Below, piece by piece: positions 25,143-34,126 of a stretch of 64,000 nucleotides of DNA (the first letter of the stretch is position 1; every line of letters starts with the position of its first letter). The DNA is from Lachnospiraceae bacterium (lineage in GTDB: Bacteria > Bacillota > Clostridia > Lachnospirales > Lachnospiraceae). The stretch covers positions 1 through 64,000 of the forward strand of contig JAAUZC010000034.1 in NCBI GenBank assembly GCA_014804795.1. Direction: 5' to 3'. Below the pieces are notes generated by a model. That model ran no database searches and was not told where the DNA came from. It was given only the letters and a program-made list of their open reading frames with translations. Both the position numbers and the translations under genes were made by a program.

Positions 25143-25661
25143 ATGAAGCTTACGATCAAAGAGATTGCTGTATTCGGAATGCTCGGAACCGTTATGTATC
25201 TTTCCAAGATGCTCATGGAACTTTTTCCGAATATTCACCTGCTCGGCGTATTTACTATCGCATATACGATCGTTTACAGAAAAAAAGCGTTATATCCGAT
25301 TTATACATACGTGATTTTAAACGGTATTTTCTGCGGTTTTGCGGCATGGTGGATTCCCTATTTGTATATATGGACAATTCTATGGGGAATTGTGATGATT
25401 CTTCCGAAGAAAATGCCTAAAAAGCTTCAACCCATTGTATATATGGCGGTCTGCGCGGCACACGGGTTTCTGTTTGGGACACTGTATGCGCCCGCGCAGG
25501 CGCTGCTGTTTGGTCTGAGCTTTCGGGGAATGGTTGCATGGATCATTGCGGGACTTCCGTGGGATTATATCCATGGTGTCAGCAATTTCTTTTGCGGAAT
25601 CTTGATTCTTCCGATTGCCACGGCATTGAGGTTTGCAGAACAAAGTACAGGAAGAAGCTGA
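25143..25661 (+). CDS. ECF transporter S component, probable cobalamin or corrinoid uptake
   Basis: A 172-residue integral membrane protein with about five or six hydrophobic segments and the size and N-terminal KEIAVFGMLGTVMYLSK pattern of ECF-type substrate-specific subunits. It would need the shared EcfA/A'/T energising module, which is not in this window. It is the second gene of the riboswitch-controlled unit. The substrate is most likely vitamin B12 or a precursor, by context. Confidence 0.8.
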   Translation: MKLTIKEIAVFGMLGTVMYLSKMLMELFPNIHLLGVFTIAYTIVYRKKALYPIYTYVILNGIFCGFAAWWIPYLYIWTILWGIVMILPKKMPKKLQPIVYMAVCAAHGFLFGTLYAPAQALLFGLSFRGMVAWIIAGLPWDYIHGVSNFFCGILILPIATALRFAEQSTGRS

Positions 25662-25731
25662 GAATTTTTGTGCCCGGGTATCCGCAATATTGTTGTTTTT
25701 GATGCTTCAGGCTGAGAAAAAGAGAAAGGTG

Positions 25732-26313
25732 ATGAATAGGAAGATGAAGGCAAAATATGTGTTAGGAGTTTTGGCGGCCGGAGTTATATTGGGCAGTCTG
25801 TGCGGATGCGGCAGCGGGAATACAGGACAGGTGACTGAGATAGAGAGTCTGCAGGAGGATATTACATCCGGCAAGATACCGGAAGAAACCGAAGAAACGG
25901 ATCATGAAACTGTGGAGGAAAGCAGCACAGAGGCAGATGTTTCACAGACAGCGTCTGATACGGCAGAAGAGAACGATCTTGATCAGGCACAGGAGGAAAG
26001 CCATCTTGACCAGATAGAACCGGATCCTGCCGATGATAACTGGTATATGAAGGGCAGCGTTTATAAAAGCGATAACGGACATTACCTGGAAGTATTTTTT
26101 AATGATGAGGGGATGCTGGAATTTGCGGTTGACGGTCTTTCCCGGTATTATTCATACGTCGATAGAGTACAGTTTGAAAATAACTGGAGAATTTATGACT
26201 GTGATGATGGAGTAATGGTCGTATATTATCCGGGAGATCCGGCACATATTGAGATTTATGATGGCGACTTAACTGAGCTATATGAAGAGAACAAAGATAC
26301 GATGAATGATTGA
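25732..26313 (+). CDS. Lipoprotein of unknown function
   Basis: A 193-residue protein with a signal peptide and lipobox LCGC (Cys26), an acidic Glu/Thr/Ser-rich linker (about 38-100) and a small C-terminal domain (about 105-193) containing DDNWYMKGSVYKSDNGHYLEVFFNDEGMLEF. No family is recognised. ATG 25732, preceded by AAAGGTG, is chosen; the in-frame upstream extension overlaps the S-component gene. It may be transcribed with the B12 unit, since no terminator separates them. Confidence 0.75.
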   Translation: MNRKMKAKYVLGVLAAGVILGSLCGCGSGNTGQVTEIESLQEDITSGKIPEETEETDHETVEESSTEADVSQTASDTAEENDLDQAQEESHLDQIEPDPADDNWYMKGSVYKSDNGHYLEVFFNDEGMLEFAVDGLSRYYSYVDRVQFENNWRIYDCDDGVMVVYYPGDPAHIEIYDGDLTELYEENKDTMND

Positions 26314-26325
26314 TCGTAAAAAGAC

Positions 26326-26368
26326 AGGACGCATGACTGCTGTATGTGCAGTTTGCGTCCTTGTTTTT
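26326..26368. terminator. Bidirectional terminator between the lipoprotein and araC-type genes
   Basis: AGGACGCA..ACTGC pairs with GCAGT..TGCGTCCT; the + side is followed by TGTTTTT and the - side by GTCTTTTT. It serves both convergent genes. Confidence 0.85.
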
Positions 26369-26436
26369 GCCACATAGAAAACTTCGTCTCCTGTATGGCA
26401 AAACCCTTCGGGGATGTGCAGCTCGCGGAAAGAAAA

Positions 26437-27297
26437 TTACTGCCATTTCTTCCGGTAATCTCTCGGGCTGATGCCCTCCACCTGTTTAAAGATTCTGGAG
26501 AAGTAGTAGAGCGGTGTGATGCCGCAGCTTTCACCGATCTCTTCCACGGAGAGTCCGGAAAAGCGCAGAAGTTCCTTGGCATGGGAAATTCTGACCTGCA
26601 GCAGATATTCGCTGATCGTAATGCCGTATTCGTTTTTGAAAAGACGGGTCAGATAATATTTGTTCACATAAAACTTTTCTGACAGCATGGTAAGAGTGAT
26701 TTTTTCAGACAGATGATTTCTTAAATATTCCTGTATTTCAAGCATGGATTGCCGCCCGCCTGATATGGTCCGTGATTCCGGATGCCAGCTTTCCGCCATC
26801 AAAAGACAGCAGAAGGAGGAGAGGTTTTCATTGATCTTCATATCTTTTATGTGGTCGTCAGAGGAGGCCAGTTCAAATACCTTTTCCCAGCAATTTGTGA
26901 AATTTTCTATATTACCCGGATGGAATATGATTTCTCCGCCCCGTTCCATATATTTTTGATAAATGCCGGAAGCTGTGGGACCATAAAAGTGAATCCAGCG
27001 GATCGTCCAGAGATCGTCGGAACTTTCATGGTAGTAGTCATTTTTACAATTGATAAATGCACAGTCCCCACGGGAGAGTGTATATTTTTCTCCAAGATAG
27101 AAGAGCGTGCCGCTGCCGGAGAGCACCATGATAAAAAGATAGGAGGCAAGATCGGGGTGAGTGCTGACATGAGGCTGTCTGGCATGAACCTGACCGATTT
27201 CCTGAAGATATAAAAGATTTTCCCTGGCAAATTCGGAAGGGGTATACAGTATGCGGTTGGAATTGACGTATGTGCCGTCGTAATTTGTTTTTTTCAT
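26437..27297 (-). CDS. AraC-family transcriptional regulator
   Basis: The 286-residue protein has an N-terminal cupin-type ligand-binding domain (about 35-150) and a C-terminal double HTH (about 188-286; TLTMLSEKFYVNKYYLTRLFKNEYGITISEYL and SVEEIGESCGITPLYYFSRIFKQVEGISPRDYRKK). This form usually senses sugars and activates carbohydrate use genes. No sugar genes are adjacent on the same strand, so targets are unknown. GAGG precedes the start on the - strand. Confidence 0.92.
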   Translation of the reverse strand: MKKTNYDGTYVNSNRILYTPSEFARENLLYLQEIGQVHARQPHVSTHPDLASYLFIMVLSGSGTLFYLGEKYTLSRGDCAFINCKNDYYHESSDDLWTIRWIHFYGPTASGIYQKYMERGGEIIFHPGNIENFTNCWEKVFELASSDDHIKDMKINENLSSFCCLLMAESWHPESRTISGGRQSMLEIQEYLRNHLSEKITLTMLSEKFYVNKYYLTRLFKNEYGITISEYLLQVRISHAKELLRFSGLSVEEIGESCGITPLYYFSRIFKQVEGISPRDYRKKWQ

Positions 27298-27411
27298 GAT
27301 ATAAAGGAACCTCTGTGTTTTGCCGTTTTTTGTATGATAAAGGATTCAGGAGTGTTGATATACTTCCTTTTTGGGAAAGTGTTTCGAGTGAACTACTCTG
27401 TAAACCGGAAG

Positions 27412-27789
27412 TTATCGCTCGCAAAATAACTCGATCTCTTCACCGAGCGGACCAATACAGAACGCCATTCTGATTGGGTATAATGGTGTGGAGGCAATTA
27501 CTGTATCAGTTGGTTCTATAAAAACTTTATATCCGGCCGCTTTAATTCGGTCAGATAGTTCATCTACATAATCAGTAAGTAAAGCCACATGCCGAATGGC
27601 CCCTTTTGTCAATTCACCTTTACCAGTACAGAATATTTCTATAAACCCATTGCCGGTATCCAACATGACACCTTCTGGCCACTTTCGATATATAGATAAC
27701 CCCAAAATACCAACATAGAAGTTGACAGCTCTGTCAAAATCACATTTTGTTCCACATTTCAAAGAAATGTGATGTATCCCTTTTATCAT
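27412..27789 (-). CDS. VOC-superfamily (glyoxalase/bleomycin resistance-like) protein
   Basis: A 125-residue protein with the betaalphabetabetabeta vicinal-oxygen-chelate pattern: IKGIHHISLKCG at the N-terminus, a FYVGILGLSIYRKWPEG turn, FIEIFC, and a C-terminal FCIGPLGEEIELFC. His and Glu residues suitable for metal binding are present. Function could be lactoylglutathione lyase-like, dioxygenase-like or resistance; the sequence does not decide. The start is the ATG at 27789, 7 bp after GGAGGA; a longer start would place that site inside the gene. Confidence 0.85.
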   Translation of the reverse strand: MIKGIHHISLKCGTKCDFDRAVNFYVGILGLSIYRKWPEGVMLDTGNGFIEIFCTGKGELTKGAIRHVALLTDYVDELSDRIKAAGYKVFIEPTDTVIASTPLYPIRMAFCIGPLGEEIELFCER

Positions 27790-28095
27790 CACCAGTTCCT
27801 CCATTCCGATTTGCTTATTAACTTAAGACAGACTCGCAAACGCTTTGTTCGTGCCTGCAGCGCAGGCATTGTACTTCTGTAACTCTCACTTTCAGTCCGG
27901 TCAATTCCAAATAGGGAATTGCTATATTTCTTTTGAATCAGCGCTCATCATTTATAATATAGAAAGGCAATCAAAAAGTCAATATAATGCAAATTTAATC
28001 CAATAATTTTTATAATATTAAGAAGAATAAAGCAGTATAGTGGTAAATGATAAATGCAAAACTCATCAGAAAAAAGGAAGAAAAGGACGAAAACT
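27790..28095. other. Intergenic region between the divergent VOC and gmd genes
   Basis: A 306-bp gap without a gene. It holds the - strand promoter of the VOC gene, a short perfect hairpin (TGCCTGC/GCAGGCA, 27852-27868), and an A+T-rich segment with TATAAT at 28011-28016 that may serve gmd on the + strand, though no good -35 is visible for it. No repeat or RNA gene is recognised. Confidence 0.6.
27954..27982 (-). promoter_or_regulatory. Promoter of the VOC gene
   Basis: Read on the - strand: TTGACT (27982-27977), 17-bp spacer, TATTAT (27959-27954). It is a near-consensus vegetative promoter, about 165 bp upstream of the VOC start. Confidence 0.6.
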
Positions 28096-29187
28096 ATGAA
28101 AAAAAGAGCTTTGATCACAGGAATAACAGGACAGGACGGCTCCTATCTTGCAGAATTTTTGCTGGAAAAGGGATATGAAGTATATGGCATGATACGGCGC
28201 AGTTCTGTTGATTACAGAGAACGGATTGCACATTTGGAGGGATGCGAAAATTTTCATTTAAAATATGGGGATCTGGGAGATTCGATGAGCCTTGTCAAAC
28301 TGGTCGGCGAGATCAGGCCGGATGAAATCTATAATCTGGCAGCGCAGAGCCATGTGCAGGTATCTTTCGATGTGCCGGAGTACACAGCGGATGTAGTCGC
28401 GGTTGGCGTACTCAGAGTATTGGAGGCAGTGCGGATCTGCGGCCTGGAAAAAACATGCAGGATCTATCAGGCTTCCACTTCGGAGCTGTTCGGTAAAGTG
28501 GAGGAGGTTCCCCAGAAGGAAACAACACCTTTCCACCCGTATTCACCCTATGCGGTAGCGAAGCAGTACGGTTTTTGGATCGTGAAAGAGTACAGGGAGG
28601 CGTACCGGATGTACTGCTGTTCAGGCATTTTATTCAATCATGAATCGGAGCGCCGCGGGGAAACGTTTGTGACAAGAAAGATCACACTGGCGGCATCCCG
28701 CATTGCACAGGGTAAACAGGACAAGCTGTATCTGGGGAATCTTTCCTCTCTGCGGGATTGGGGCTATGCGAAGGATTATGTGGAATGTATGTGGTTAATT
28801 TTGCAGCAGGAAAAACCGGATGACTTTGTGATCGCGACCGGAGTGCAGCATTCCGTCAGGGAGTTTGCAACGTTGGCATTCCACTATGCGGGCATTGAAC
28901 TGATGTGGCAGGGGGAAGGCATGGAAGAGAAAGGAATCGACAAAGAAACAGGCAGGGTGCTTGTGGAAGTGTCGCCGGATTTCTACCGTCCTACAGACGT
29001 CGTGAATCTCTGGGGCGATCCCACGAAAGCGAAAACGGAGCTTGGCTGGAACCCCACCAGCACCAGTTTTGAGAAGTTAGTTGAGATCATGGTGAAGTAT
29101 GATATGGAAAAAGTGGCGGTAGAGCGCGCCGAAGAACATATCAGGATGAATCTGGCAGAGTATCTGGAAAAAGGAGTGGTGAAATAA
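28096..29187 (+). CDS. gmd: GDP-mannose 4,6-dehydratase
   Basis: The 363-residue extended SDR enzyme converts GDP-mannose to GDP-4-keto-6-deoxymannose. It has the nucleotide motif [19 protein letters not shown], the catalytic S/T in ASTSE (about 126-130) and Tyr152-x3-Lys156. ATG 28096 is chosen because it starts the Rossmann strand directly after GAAAGGAC; an upstream ATG adds 14 unconserved residues. First gene of the gmd-fcl-manC-manA operon. Confidence 0.96.
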   Translation: MKKRALITGITGQDGSYLAEFLLEKGYEVYGMIRRSSVDYRERIAHLEGCENFHLKYGDLGDSMSLVKLVGEIRPDEIYNLAAQSHVQVSFDVPEYTADVVAVGVLRVLEAVRICGLEKTCRIYQASTSELFGKVEEVPQKETTPFHPYSPYAVAKQYGFWIVKEYREAYRMYCCSGILFNHESERRGETFVTRKITLAASRIAQGKQDKLYLGNLSSLRDWGYAKDYVECMWLILQQEKPDDFVIATGVQHSVREFATLAFHYAGIELMWQGEGMEEKGIDKETGRVLVEVSPDFYRPTDVVNLWGDPTKAKTELGWNPTSTSFEKLVEIMVKYDMEKVAVERAEEHIRMNLAEYLEKGVVK

Positions 29188-29188
29188 C

Positions 29189-30130
29189 ATGGAAAAAAAT
29201 GCGAAGATATATGTGGCGGGTCATAGAGGTATGGTCGGAGGCGCCATTGTCAGGGAACTGGAAAGACAGGGGTATACCAATATTATAACAAGAACCCACA
29301 AGGAACTGGATCTCTGCAGGCAAAATGAAGTGGAGGAATTTTTTGCAAAAGAAAAACCGGAATATGTTTTTCTGGCGGCGGCAAAAGTAGGGGGAATCGT
29401 GGCAAACAGCGAAGCACCGGCGGATTTCATGTGGGACAATATGATGTTAGAGATGAATGTGATCCATGCGGCATGGCAGAATGGCTGCAAAAAGCTGGAA
29501 TTTCTGGGATCATCCTGTATTTATCCGAGACTTGCTCCGCAGCCGATGCCGGAGAGTTGTCTTCTTACTTCGGCATTGGAAGAGACAAATGAAGCTTATG
29601 CGTTGGCAAAAATTTCAGGGCTGAAATATTGTGCCTATTTAAACAGGCAGTATGGGACGGACTATATTTCTGTCATGCCGACAAACCTGTACGGACCGGG
29701 CGATAACTATCATCCGACGCACTCACATGTACTGCCTGCGTTGATACGGCGTTTCCATGAGGCGAAAGAAAGCGGCCAGCGGTCTGTTACCTGCTGGGGC
29801 GACGGTTCTCCGCTTCGAGAGTTTCTTTATGTGGATGATCTGGCGAATCTGTGCGTCTTTTTAATGAACCATTACAGCGGAGACGAGACAGTGAATGCGG
29901 GAACAGGAAAGGAGCTTACGATCAAAGAACTGACGGAGCTTGTGGCGAAAGTGGTAGGCTTCGACGGGGAGATTACATGGGATACATCCAAGCCCAACGG
30001 CACACCGAGAAAGCTTCTTGATGTCAGCAAAGCGGAAAAATTGGGCTGGAAATACCGGACAGAGCTGGAAGAAGGCATCAGGTTAAGCTATGAGGATTTT
30101 CTGCATAATCCGATGCGGGCGGAACGCTGA
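29189..30130 (+). CDS. fcl: GDP-L-fucose synthase
   Basis: The 313-residue SDR epimerase/reductase turns GDP-4-keto-6-deoxymannose into GDP-L-fucose with NADPH. It has [15 protein letters not shown], the LGSSCIYPR motif and catalytic Tyr137-x3-Lys141 (YALAK). The gene starts 1 bp after gmd, so both reactions are made together. Confidence 0.95.
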   Translation: MEKNAKIYVAGHRGMVGGAIVRELERQGYTNIITRTHKELDLCRQNEVEEFFAKEKPEYVFLAAAKVGGIVANSEAPADFMWDNMMLEMNVIHAAWQNGCKKLEFLGSSCIYPRLAPQPMPESCLLTSALEETNEAYALAKISGLKYCAYLNRQYGTDYISVMPTNLYGPGDNYHPTHSHVLPALIRRFHEAKESGQRSVTCWGDGSPLREFLYVDDLANLCVFLMNHYSGDETVNAGTGKELTIKELTELVAKVVGFDGEITWDTSKPNGTPRKLLDVSKAEKLGWKYRTELEEGIRLSYEDFLHNPMRAER

Positions 30131-30183
30131 AACAGGGAACGCAAGAGATTACAGGCTGTGGGAAAGGACATGGTTATCAGCAT

Positions 30184-31497
30184 ATGAATATTATTTTACT
30201 GTCAGGCGGTTCCGGGAAAAGGCTTTGGCCTCTTTCCAACGATATCCGCTCTAAACAATTTATCAAAATTTTTAAAAAAGAGGACGGCGCCTATGAATCC
30301 ATGGTGCAGCGCGTCTACAGGCAGATCAAAGAAACGGACGAAAATGCAAAGGTGACGGTAGCGACAAGCAAGGCGCAGATATCCGCCATTCATAACCAGC
30401 TGGGAGAAGCGGTGTGCATTTCTCCGGAGCCATGCAGGCGTGATACATTTCCGGCTATGGCGCTGGCGGCAGCGCATTTAACGGACATACAGGGGATTGA
30501 TCCGGGCGAGAGTGTTGTCGTCTGTCCGGTGGATCCCTATGTAGAAAAAGATTATTTTGAAGCGCTGAAAGAGCTCTCCATACAGGCGGAAAAGGGAGAA
30601 GCAAATCTGGTGCTGCTCGGTATGGCACCGACATACCCCAGTGAGAAATACGGCTATATCATACCGGAGAAAGCAGATAAGATTACTTTTGTAAAAACCT
30701 TTCAGGAAAAACCGACGGCGGAAAAAGCAAAAGACTATATAAAGCAGGGAGCGCTTTGGAACGGAGGTGTCTTTGCCTGCAAACTGGAGTATCTTTTAAG
30801 AAAAGCGCATGAACTGATGGATTTTACAGACTATCAGGATCTGTATGAAAAGTATGATGCCATGACGAAGATTTCCTTCGATTATGCGGTGGTGGAAAAA
30901 GAACCAAGAATTCAGGTGATGCGCTTTGCAGGGCAGTGGAAAGATATCGGGACATGGAATACGATGACGGAGGCGATGGAGGAAGCAATTGTCGGAAAGG
31001 GAATGATGGATGAGACGTGTAAGGATGTCCATATCATCAATGAAATGGATGTGCCGATCCTCGCTATGGGGGTGCAGAACGTGGTGATTTCCGCTTCTCC
31101 GGAAGGAATCTTTGTGGCAGATAAAGAACAGAGTTCCTATATGAAGCCGTTTGTGGATCAAATGGACGGACAGGTTATGTTTGCGGAAAAAAGCTGGGGA
31201 AGTTATCGGGTAGTCGATGTGGAAACAGGCAGTATGACGATAAAAGTGACACTGCACGCAGGACATTCCATGAATTATCACTCCCATAAAAACAGGGATG
31301 AGATATGGACTGTGATCTCGGGCAGCGGAAGAACGATCGTGGACGGCATGGAACAGAAAGTGGGACCCGGCGATGTGGTGACGATGAGCGCAGGCTGCCG
31401 GCATACCGTAATTGCGGAAACAGAACTGAAGCTGATCGAAGTGCAGATCGGGGAAGATATTTCCGTACAGGATAAAGAGAAACATGAACTGGAATAA
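30184..31497 (+). CDS. manC: Mannose-1-phosphate guanylyltransferase
   Basis: The 437-residue enzyme forms GDP-mannose from mannose-1-phosphate and GTP. The N-terminal nucleotidyltransferase motif LSGGSGKRLWPLS is at 5-17; FQEKPTAEKA and the WNGGVFA block follow. The C-terminal cupin-type region (about 330-437; MNYHSHKNRDEIWTVISGSG) is characteristic of the longer ManC form; many such proteins are bifunctional, but a separate ManA lies next. It overlaps manA. Confidence 0.93.
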   Translation: MNIILLSGGSGKRLWPLSNDIRSKQFIKIFKKEDGAYESMVQRVYRQIKETDENAKVTVATSKAQISAIHNQLGEAVCISPEPCRRDTFPAMALAAAHLTDIQGIDPGESVVVCPVDPYVEKDYFEALKELSIQAEKGEANLVLLGMAPTYPSEKYGYIIPEKADKITFVKTFQEKPTAEKAKDYIKQGALWNGGVFACKLEYLLRKAHELMDFTDYQDLYEKYDAMTKISFDYAVVEKEPRIQVMRFAGQWKDIGTWNTMTEAMEEAIVGKGMMDETCKDVHIINEMDVPILAMGVQNVVISASPEGIFVADKEQSSYMKPFVDQMDGQVMFAEKSWGSYRVVDVETGSMTIKVTLHAGHSMNYHSHKNRDEIWTVISGSGRTIVDGMEQKVGPGDVVTMSAGCRHTVIAETELKLIEVQIGEDISVQDKEKHELE

Positions 31498-32494
31498 TGG
31501 AATGAATAAACCGTTTTTATGTAAGCCATATGGAAAAGATTATCTTTGGGGCGGAAGACGTCTGCAGGAGGAAATGGGAAAAGAAACAGAACTTTCTCCT
31601 CTGGCGGAGAGCTGGGAGTGTTCCACCCATCCTGACGGGCCTTCCATGGCGGCGGACGGCATTTACGCCGGAATGGAACTGACCGAGATACTGACATTGC
31701 ACCCGGAATATCTGGGAAGCCATGTCAGAAAGACAGGTGATGAGGGGGTGGGACAGCTTCCTGTTTTGGTGAAATTTATTGATGCAAAACAGGATCTGTC
31801 CGTACAGGTTCATCCTACGGACGACTATGCGAGAGAATTTGAAAACGGACAGTCCGGCAAAAGCGAATTGTGGTATATTCTGGATGCGGCAAAAGATGCA
31901 AAGATCGTATACGGCCTGCGGTATAGTACAGAAAAGGATACGCTCAGGGAAGCGATACAGGATGGAACATTGGAGAAGTATCTGCAAAAAGTGCCGGTAG
32001 AAAAAGATCAGGTTTTCTTTGTGGAGGCAGGAACGATCCATGCTGTCGGCGCAGGCTGCCTGATTGCGGAAATACAGGAAAACTCCAATCTGACCTATCG
32101 CTTATATGATTATGACAGGGTCGATAAAAGCGGAGAGAAAAGGCCGCTGCATATAGAAAAAGGACTGGAGACCGCAAGTCTGAAAACAGCCCCGGAGCCG
32201 AGACAGCCGATCCGGGTGCTCCGTTATACGCCGGGGTGTGCCCGTGAACTGCTCGGCAGATGCCGGTATTTTGAAGTGTACCGCATGTTGGTAAACACAG
32301 AAAAAAGACAGGTAGTATGCTTCAGGGCGGATGAACTGAGCTTTCGGGTATTGCTCTGTATAGACGGATGCGGTATTCTGACATTTGAGGATACGGTGAT
32401 GGAAATATATAAAGGAGACTGCATTTTTGTGCCGGCGGATTCGGTAGAGATACGCATGCACGGAAAATTTCAGTTTCTGGATATCAGGTGTTGA
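31484..32494 (+). CDS. manA: Mannose-6-phosphate isomerase, type I
   Basis: The 336-residue zinc enzyme interconverts fructose-6-phosphate and mannose-6-phosphate. It has YGKDYLWGGRRL, zinc ligand motif QVHPTDDYA and FVEAGTIHAVGAG. ATG 31484 overlaps manC by 14 bp; ATG 31502 is an equally possible start. No phosphomannomutase gene is in the cluster, so that step must come from elsewhere. Confidence 0.93.
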   Translation: MNWNNGMNKPFLCKPYGKDYLWGGRRLQEEMGKETELSPLAESWECSTHPDGPSMAADGIYAGMELTEILTLHPEYLGSHVRKTGDEGVGQLPVLVKFIDAKQDLSVQVHPTDDYAREFENGQSGKSELWYILDAAKDAKIVYGLRYSTEKDTLREAIQDGTLEKYLQKVPVEKDQVFFVEAGTIHAVGAGCLIAEIQENSNLTYRLYDYDRVDKSGEKRPLHIEKGLETASLKTAPEPRQPIRVLRYTPGCARELLGRCRYFEVYRMLVNTEKRQVVCFRADELSFRVLLCIDGCGILTFEDTVMEIYKGDCIFVPADSVEIRMHGKFQFLDIRC

Positions 32495-32526
32495 TAACTC
32501 TTGTGTCAATGACAGGAGATATGTAA

Positions 32527-33477
32527 ATGAATGGAAAAAATCTTCGTAAATTCTATATTTTCTCATTAACAGCCATTATAATAGCCTCTTCTTATCCGAT
32601 ATACATGGGCGTTCGGGTCGTGGGAGAAATGCTGCGAAACGGAGCTGTTTTTCTGGAAGACTATCCGAAATATGTCATCCCATATACGCCGATTGCAATA
32701 GCGGTTATTTTGGGAGTGCTGTTTATGCCTGTCTTTCATAGGATGTCTGAAAAGCTGGATTTCCTTTGCAGCGCAGTTTTTTCGACGGTGATTTTTTTCG
32801 TGGCGGAAAGATTGATGGAGACAAAAATTCTTGTTCTGGGAACAGAGGCCGTTGTTCTGGAAAGCTGGCAGATGTCATTGTGTTACGTTCCGCCCGAAGC
32901 GTATCAGACCAGAACATGGGAAGCGGTAGATGTTTTGCTGGGGGGATACAGTCCTGCATTTAAACTCCACTTTTATCTGATTTCAGTGGTTCTCATCGTG
33001 TCCCTGCTTAACTGTTTTTACGGCTTCGCCAAAATGATTCGCTTCGAGGATTACACAAAGAAAAAGGTATTGGTCATACAGACAGTTGCAAGTCTTGCCT
33101 TTCTCGGCATGTGTATCTGGGCCTGCTTTACGTCCTTTTATCGAACGGGAGAGATTACCGTATCTGTTATATCAACGGTTTTGATGGCCACATTCTTTGC
33201 CTTGATGGGCATTACGATGGGAGTTTTTGTCGGTTCCTTCACACTGGGGAAGAATACCGGAATGTCAATGCTGCTCCCGGCGGCCACATCGATTTTGACG
33301 ACACTTGCCATGTATATCGGCGAAATGATCCTTTTGAGCGGAAACTTATATCGGTTTGGGTCAGGATTCTTTTTTGATGGAATCGGAGGACTCATACTTG
33401 CCCCTGTTGATCTGCTGATCATACTTGCTTCGGGAGGTATCACGGCACTGATCTGTAAGGTTGTCAATAGGTATTGA
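32527..33477 (+). CDS. Polytopic membrane protein of unknown function
   Basis: The 316-residue protein has about eight hydrophobic segments (for example near 10-32, 50-70, 80-95, 147-168, 178-200, 206-235, 243-265, 285-308). No catalytic or transport motif is recognised. It has an AGGAGAT ribosome binding site 8 bp before the ATG, and follows manA by 32 bp, so it could be the last gene of the GDP-sugar operon. Hydrophobic pattern resembles permease-like proteins, but no specific assignment can be made. Confidence 0.7.
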   Translation: MNGKNLRKFYIFSLTAIIIASSYPIYMGVRVVGEMLRNGAVFLEDYPKYVIPYTPIAIAVILGVLFMPVFHRMSEKLDFLCSAVFSTVIFFVAERLMETKILVLGTEAVVLESWQMSLCYVPPEAYQTRTWEAVDVLLGGYSPAFKLHFYLISVVLIVSLLNCFYGFAKMIRFEDYTKKKVLVIQTVASLAFLGMCIWACFTSFYRTGEITVSVISTVLMATFFALMGITMGVFVGSFTLGKNTGMSMLLPAATSILTTLAMYIGEMILLSGNLYRFGSGFFFDGIGGLILAPVDLLIILASGGITALICKVVNRY

Positions 33478-33502
33478 TCAAATTATTTGGGAGAGTCAAA
33501 AA

Positions 33503-33979
33503 GTGAAAAAAATACAGGTTACTATAATTGTATTGATCTTAATAATATTGATAATTGCATTATTTATTATAATGAATTGGATTCCGGGAAAATATGCAAT
33601 AAAAGAGAATGATTTTATAAAGTATGAGCCATATATATTGGTTCAAGAAGTGCATTATACAGGAACTGGCTGGGTACAGGTAGGAAATGAAAATGGTTAT
33701 TTTTCACCGGAAACATATGTCGATATAGATTTAGTAAATAGAACTGTATTACCGCAGATGGGTATGTATGATGAAGATTACGTAAACACATTTTTATGCA
33801 AAGTAGAATACAAAGGAAAAATAGAACATGATGCCTTTGAAAATGAAATAGATTCTTATTATATAGTTGAGTGGTATCCTGTATATCCGGTGTTAAGAGA
33901 TACAATATTGCCTGATTGGATGTATCCTAAAGCGTTTATGACAGAGAAAGAAGTTAATGAAATAGAAGACGAAAATTAA
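33503..33979 (+). CDS. Small membrane-anchored protein of unknown function
   Basis: A 158-residue protein with one N-terminal membrane segment (about 5-28) and an extracytoplasmic domain containing YTGTGWVQVGNENGYFSPETYVDIDL. Start GTG 33503 is chosen, 7 bp after GGGAGAG; an upstream ATG would overlap the preceding gene by 17 bp and place this site inside. The gene is markedly more A+T-rich than its neighbours, which suggests a different origin. No family recognised. Confidence 0.65.
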   Translation: MKKIQVTIIVLILIILIIALFIIMNWIPGKYAIKENDFIKYEPYILVQEVHYTGTGWVQVGNENGYFSPETYVDIDLVNRTVLPQMGMYDEDYVNTFLCKVEYKGKIEHDAFENEIDSYYIVEWYPVYPVLRDTILPDWMYPKAFMTEKEVNEIEDEN

Positions 33980-34126
33980 AAAAATCTTCCATTTTTTCTG
34001 TTTGGAAAGGTAAAGTTGACAAAAGGAAACCACAGATTGGTGGAGAAGACGGGGCAGTTTTGTTAGGATAGCACCAGAAACTACAGGCCGGCGGTGGTTT
34101 CAAAAACAGGAAAAAGGAGAAAGCAT

